DNA from: Heterodera schachtii
Taxonomy: Eukaryota > Nematoda > Chromadorea > Rhabditida > Heteroderidae
Length of the DNA stretch: 64,000 nt
Assembly: GCA_023374025.1 (NCBI GenBank)
Contig: SIJG01000011.1
Coordinates: forward strand, 2,174,578 to 2,238,577
Reading direction: 5' to 3'
A program made the translations under genes and the position numbers. The notes beneath the pieces were generated by a model that saw nothing but the letters and a program-made list of their open reading frames with translations, did no database searches and had not been told where the DNA came from. Positions 59,565 to 64,000 of the stretch are shown here, one piece after another; positions within the stretch are counted from its first letter, which is position 1, and every line of letters begins with the position of its first letter.

Positions 59565-61274
59565 TTAACGCTTAGAGAATGCTTTCGCAGCAGCGACGAT
59601 GGAATCCGCAGAAAAGCCATCTTCTTAAAAAATGGAAGAATTGAAAACTCAAATTATGATTCGCTAATTTTCATCCTTCTCAGAGATTTTGAAAAGGATT
59701 ACTCTGAAATATTGAATGTCTAATTAAGCCCCATTCTCCCAAATTAAACAATTTCACTTAGACAACACACACATACCGCAAGTGTGAAGACTTCGCACAG
59801 AAACCTGAATAGTTCAAATGCATGGAAGATTGACTTTTTTATGAATTACTCACTTGGAGTTTTTTTTCAGATATAAAACTGAGAATTGACGAAGCGAGTG
59901 GAAGACAAAAGGGAGTGACTCCTTCTTCCACAGTAACGACTCGACCGACTCTTAGAAGAATGCTAACCAACGATGAAACGTAAATCTCACCAGTCAGCTG
60001 AAGAATTTAAAAAAACACTAAAAAAACTGATTGCGATTAAGTACTTTGAGCGAAAACATGTCGAGGACCGTCACCGGAATCTTTTCGTCCAACAGTTGAC
60101 GATATGCTTGCTCGCACAAATTGACCGCAGCTCCAATTCCGACGAGAACAATTTTGTCTGTGTACGATTGATGTCGGTTCTTAATTTAATGGTTTTTAAT
60201 CAAAAAGAATTATGGGCAAATAAATACCCATCAAAATCAAAAACTGGACAAATTTTCTTAGATGATTAATCAGAAAGGCGAATTTCGTGGACTCACTTAA
60301 AACCGCTAATTTGAGACGGTTAACATTCACCAAAAATTAGTTTTCCACTGTTAATTAATCATTCACCGTTCTATAATTGAAAAGCCTCACAATGAAAGAG
60401 CCGATTCTGAATTTGTCGTGGTCACCGCCGCCGTAAAGTGCCGGAGTGGGATATGGAGAAATTCGAATGTAAGTGATTCCGTTGTGCGTCGTGGCCAACT
60501 GAGTCGCACGCTCAGCGGAGAACGCGTCGGACGGACAAAAGACAACGCTGTTTTGCAAAGCACCGAAAAGTGCCAAATCACTGACAAGCAGTTGTCCTCC
60601 AGAGTAACACCCGACAAATTGGACATTTGCTGAGGCGCCATCGGCCAAGGCAAATTGTTGTGGAGAGATTTGGGAGAATGAAGAGACATCAAGGCTAAAA
60701 ATGACAAAAAAAAAGTAAAAAGTTCAACAGTGCATCATCTGCAGTTACCAAACGTGGGGCAGCAAACGGCCGACGGCCATCCCAATGGAATGGTCAACAA
60801 TGCTTTGTTTTGTGTTGGCATAGTTGACGAATCGATTGCCAAGAGTCACTGCCTCGCTACAGAATTCATGTTGTGTGGGCGTGAATCTGACAGAATGACA
60901 ATGAAAAAAGAGATTACCATCCAAAAAAGTCCTCAAAATTGCATACTCCGTCAAAAAAACGATGTTTTCATTCGCATTTGCCAATTGGACCATAGTTGTG
61001 ATGTACGCCTGCGCGGTGGACACGTTTGCCTGAATTACACGAAAATGTTATTTTGAATTCATTGTGTTTACAATTAGTTTATTTTTCTGATTTTTCAAGG
61101 ATCACCATTTTCCCATACCTTTTGCAAAATAATTTTTATCAAGTCAGCCTGTCTCTCAAAAATCAAATTGTCGAACTCGGAGGAAACCCTTTGAGCTGCC
61201 CAACGGTGGTGAATTGGCAGTGCATTAACCAATTCGTAAATAAGTTCAAGGGGGAGAAATTTTTTAGAATCCAT
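59565..61274 (-). CDS. F-box-like / truncated transketolase-like fusion
   Basis: Eight exons agree in phase: 61274-61119, 61029-60918, 60848-60749, 60694-60367, 60179-60028, 59962-59854, 59804-59777, 59623-59565 (347 residues). Exon 1 (52 residues) resembles a nematode F-box: FLPLELIYELVNALPIHHRW, then AAQRVSSEFDNLIFE. It joins in phase 0 to the transketolase pyrimidine-binding and C-terminal domains: VSTAQAYITTMVQLANANEN, QFALADGASANVQFVGCYSG, LLVSDLALFGALQNSVVFCP, DKIVLVGIGAAVNLCEQAY, VGRVVTVEEGV. The pyrophosphate-binding half with its GDG motif is absent. Where transketolases have the catalytic Glu of IAEQN, this has NTKQS (Lys about residue 103), and the GVSIGEDGPS loop is deleted. It cannot be a working transketolase; it may be a pseudoenzyme, an F-box adaptor or a decaying gene. 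Whether exon 1 belongs to the same transcript needs RNA evidence. The third exon's acceptor was chosen to keep the frame. Confidence 0.62.
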
Positions 61275-61773
61275 AATCAAAGTTTTGTTGTAATGGTAAG
61301 TGAACGGACGAAGAATGAATTTACTGCCCCGTCCTATGGAAGGGACACAGACGCAACGCCCACCGCGGAAAACCCACGAATCCGTCCATTCCCACAGCCC
61401 CACCCATTGATTTCCCTTGTGAATCCAAACAAAAACGTTTGGAATTTTACACAAATTGTAAAGTAAAAGTTTTTAAGAATGCAGAATGTCTCCCTTTTTG
61501 AAACATTTTAGAAATTCTAAACTCAAAGTTAATGAAATTTATGCATATTTTTGCATGAGTTAACGAACTTCTGCACACCCAAAAACCTTCACTTCCATTA
61601 GACTCTCAAAAATGGCATACCGGAACGTTGGCTTCTGGACTTTGGACAAAAGACATCTTTCTAAAACACAAATTATAAAATTATATATTGGTAATTACGG
61701 TCTCGGGTTTTAATCGTTGTTTATATTCGTATCCCAAGGGGCGGGAGGGTGGGGGTGGGGGGGGGGGGACCCA

Positions 61774-62174
61774 CTCGTTTCGGCGCGCACGTTTCGGCGC
61801 CAGCTCATTTTTCCACTTAAGCTTTTTTTTGGCATCCAAATCCAACAATCTTAGTATCATTCGAAAGCTCTTAACATGCTCTATTAGCCTTATCAAAAAG
61901 GAAAAGTTTTTCAAGACTGAAAAAAAATTTATTGAGAAAAAACTTGAAAATTTCGGCTTTTTCGCAATTTTCGTGTATAACTTTTTTTATTTGTCTGATC
62001 GTGAAGCAATAGCTTAGAAAAAGTTTCTAAACATGTTAAGCTTTTGAACGATATCAAAAATGTTGGATTTGGATGATATTGAAAAAAGTTAGAGAAAGCT
62101 ATAGTGGAAAAACATGCTGGCGCCGAAACGTGGGCGCCGAAACGTGAGCGCCGAAACGTGAGCGCCGAAACGAG
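61774..62174. repeat. Fold-back element with 14-bp tandem units in its arms
   Basis: The left arm (61774-61888) and right arm (62028-62174) are inverted copies. Both carry, from the outside in, CTCGTTTCGGCGC units, CCAGC, TTTTTCCACT, ATCCAAATCCAACA and TTAACATG. The outer part is a tandem repeat of G(G/A)CGCCGAAACGTG: four units on the right (62119-62173), two on the left. The middle is AT-rich and non-coding. Confidence 0.85.
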
Positions 62175-62639
62175 GGGGGATAGATTTGACGCCAAAATGC
62201 CAAAAAGTTGTCATTTTTTGTATAAAACCGCTATAAATGCCTGCTTTTTGGCTCCGGTGCTGAAAATTTTTGAAAAATTACACTGATAAAAATCCTGACT
62301 TTTTTTGGGTACGGGCTTGATTCGTAGGGGCAGCGGGAAATCTGCTTTATTTCAGTTTTAGTGTCCCCTCAAAAATTTAAATGACCACTTCATCACTACT
62401 GCTTAATGCTTCACATCGCTACTTATCTATGACAAGAGGCATAGAAAAGAATTGAAAGAATCAAATTAAAAAAATTTTGTGCGGTAATTTGCTCTTACAA
62501 TATGCCAAAATTTGCGCCAAAAAAGAAATTCTAATAATTCCTAATGATTCAATTTGAATTGAATGTCATGGTACGGTAGAGGTCAGTCACGTTCCAGGCA
62601 ATTTTGAGAACTCCCGAAAAATCAAAGGGAGATTATAAA

Positions 62640-62875
62640 ATTTTCTTAAACTCGTGACTATTCACAGGGACTTTCGGGCGTCGTTTTCACGAATTCGACA
62701 TCAATTTTGACCAATCCCTAACCCGAGCTCAAACCAAAAGTAGAAAATTCAATTTTTTTTTCAAATTTCGGTTTTTTGTTTAAATTTAATTTAAGAAATC
62801 AGAATTAATCAAAATTGATGTCAGAATTGTTATCGGCGACCACAAAAATACTCCTTTGAAGAAGTTTCACGACCT
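62640..62875. repeat. Inverted repeat sharing the dispersed core
   Basis: ACGAATTCGACATCAATTTT on the left is mirrored by AAAATTGATGTCAGAATTG on the right, with looser similarity in the flanks (GGGCGTCG versus GGTCGCCG). The core matches GAATATGACATC in the 6521-7102 element, so this is probably an older copy of the same family. Confidence 0.55.
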
Positions 62876-63218
62876 TATGACTAGGGATAGGAATTTAAGT
62901 CGACTGACTTTTTTAAAACAAATAAAAAATGATTTGCTCTAAACTTGTCATGCCACAGTTCCATCAGTGTCGACATTTTCGTTGTTCGAGATCACATGTT
63001 GTTTGTTCTTCATAAAATGCCTTTTTTACTACATTATTTTACTGATACATTTAAACAAAATAAAATTGGCACTTTTATTACGGTGATTAATCACACTGAT
63101 CACTGATCAGACGGGGGGCGGGGGAAGTGATCGGAGAGTGTTACGTGTGTTGACTGACTAATGATCAATTTCTACTCTTCTCTTCTCCGCGCACTCTCCG
63201 CGTCCCATTCGTCCGCGT

Positions 63219-63992
63219 TCAGTTCCGGCGCCGCCAGCACTGCTGCGGCTCGTCCATCATTTCCGAGAAGGACTCGCCCTGGGCGCCGCTGACTTTGACC
63301 GAGCGTTGTCCGCGGCGCAGTTGGCGCATCAAATGGCGCGTCTCCGATTCCGCGCGGTCCATGCACACAAAGCGGACACGCTTCGGCTTTTCCTCGCTCT
63401 GTTGCTGATCGGCTTCTTCTCCTCGGTTTGTTGTCGTGCCGCGCGGGCACTGCTTGACCGGTTCGGTGGAGAAGCACAGCGCGTGGTTCTGCTCGTACAC
63501 TTTGGTGTTCGGTGTTTTTATCACTTCTCTCCTACTCGTACTTAATTGATTGATACCACTACCCATAACTGATCAATCCCAGTTCTCCGCTACCAATTCG
63601 ATAAACAGTGTCTATCCCTTCCTCTCTTCTTAACTTTCTCTCCGCCTTTCTCTCTCTGTCACTCTTTCCCCATTCCCACTCTCTCTCCCTCTCCTCTCTC
63701 TCCACACTCCCTCTCCCTTTTCTTCGGAATTCGTCGCTCTATTAATACTTTCTTCGGCACTTTTATTTCCGTGTCTGGTCATTTCATTGGTTATTTTCAA
63801 CTGATTGAATTGGCCGTAGAATGTCTTTCCGTCTGTTGTTCATCGCCGTAAGCAACGTTCTGCTGCTGCTGTTCTTCGTTGTAGAAGCTGTTCAACGCCT
63901 GCTGCGTGCACTGTTCCGAGTTTTTTGAGGCGTACGATTAATGGAATTTTGCCAAATTGGAAGCTAAATATCCCAAAGTGCCATGATTATGA
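63219..63992 (-). CDS. Vitellogenin, C-terminal exons (partial)
   Basis: Only the 3' end of a minus-strand gene is present. The last exon (63540-63219) encodes KTPNTKVYEQNHALCFSTEP, then VKQCPRG, KRVRFVCMDRAESETRHLMR and a C-terminal QQC. Paired cysteines in CFS-EPV-C and F-C followed by a basic helix match the end of nematode vitellogenins, the yolk lipoproteins made in the gut and taken up by oocytes. An upstream piece near 63880-63785 (CTQQALNSFYNEEQQQQNVA) is probably the preceding exon, but its boundaries are unclear. The intron between contains a CT-rich stretch (about 63610-63720). The rest of the gene lies beyond the window. Other large lipid transfer proteins are possible alternatives. 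Confidence 0.55.
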
Positions 63993-64000
63993 TGGAGAGT

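Larger units (their letters stand above)
61275..63218. other. Repeat-rich spacer
   Basis: No supported gene. It contains the fold-back element at 61774-62174 and the inverted repeat at 62640-62875. The frame upstream of the F-box ATG stays open to about 61454, so the F-box gene could start earlier. A small possible exon-like piece (MSFVQSPEANVP, near 61670 on the minus strand) was not assigned. Confidence 0.5.

Noticed and set aside
61275..61454. Upstream extension of the F-box frame to an earlier ATG
   Set aside because: The frame is open, but the added residues are unlike any F-box N-terminus; kept the ATG right before the F-box match.
1..64000. CRISPR arrays, bacterial operons, prophage or recent bacterial gene transfer
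   Set aside because: No regularly spaced direct repeats and no intronless bacterial-type genes; every supported gene is intron-rich.

Overview
The window looks like nuclear DNA from a nematode. Supporting signs are an innexin gene, the 3' end of a vitellogenin gene, a Vasa/GLH-type helicase, very many short introns (often 45-90 nt) with TTTTCAG-type acceptors, a degenerate TTAGGC block, and two genes spaced like an operon. The codon style, exon-rich genes, divergent F-box and abundant poly-G/poly-C runs would fit a plant-parasitic tylenchid (cyst nematode type), but that is inference. All exon boundaries were read by eye from splice signals, reading frame and family similarity. Where I say introns agree in phase, I summed the exon lengths.

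Layout. 0.1-3.1 kb (-): PPIL4, an RRM cyclophilin of the spliceosome. 3.5-5.7 kb (+): an unrecognised protein with a candidate PP1-docking motif. 5.7-9.8 kb: no gene, with a large inverted-repeat element. 9.8-11.3 kb (+): an unrecognised, probably nuclear protein. 13.2-16.7 kb (+): an innexin. 16.8-19.1 kb (+): a single-pass membrane protein with an Hsp70-lid-like C-terminus. Only 186 bp further on, 19.3-24.8 kb (+) holds a PDPR/sarcosine-dehydrogenase-type mitochondrial protein. 24.8-30.0 kb: low-complexity DNA. 30.0-49.1 kb (+): one large gene for the SWI/SNF subunit ARID1/BAF250/Osa (C. elegans LET-526), with a possible short isoform ending in an internal Q/S-rich exon and an antisense tRNA-Ala in a late intron. 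50.2-52.7 kb (-): TMEM186-like complex I assembly factor. 53.5-57.0 kb (-): Vasa/GLH-like DEAD-box helicase with an apparent 1-nt frameshift. 58.0-58.9 kb (+): a small secreted or membrane Cys-rich protein. 59.6-61.3 kb (-): an F-box-like exon joined in frame to the C-terminal half of a transketolase that has lost its catalytic glutamate. 61.8-62.9 kb: fold-back repeats. 63.2 kb to the end (-): vitellogenin C-terminus.

Most of the window is ordinary nematode housekeeping and developmental genes. The most unusual features are the F-box/half-transketolase chimera, the frameshifted helicase with degenerate ATP-binding motifs, the innexin intron without an AG acceptor, the Hsp70-lid membrane protein, and several inverted-repeat elements that share a core sequence.
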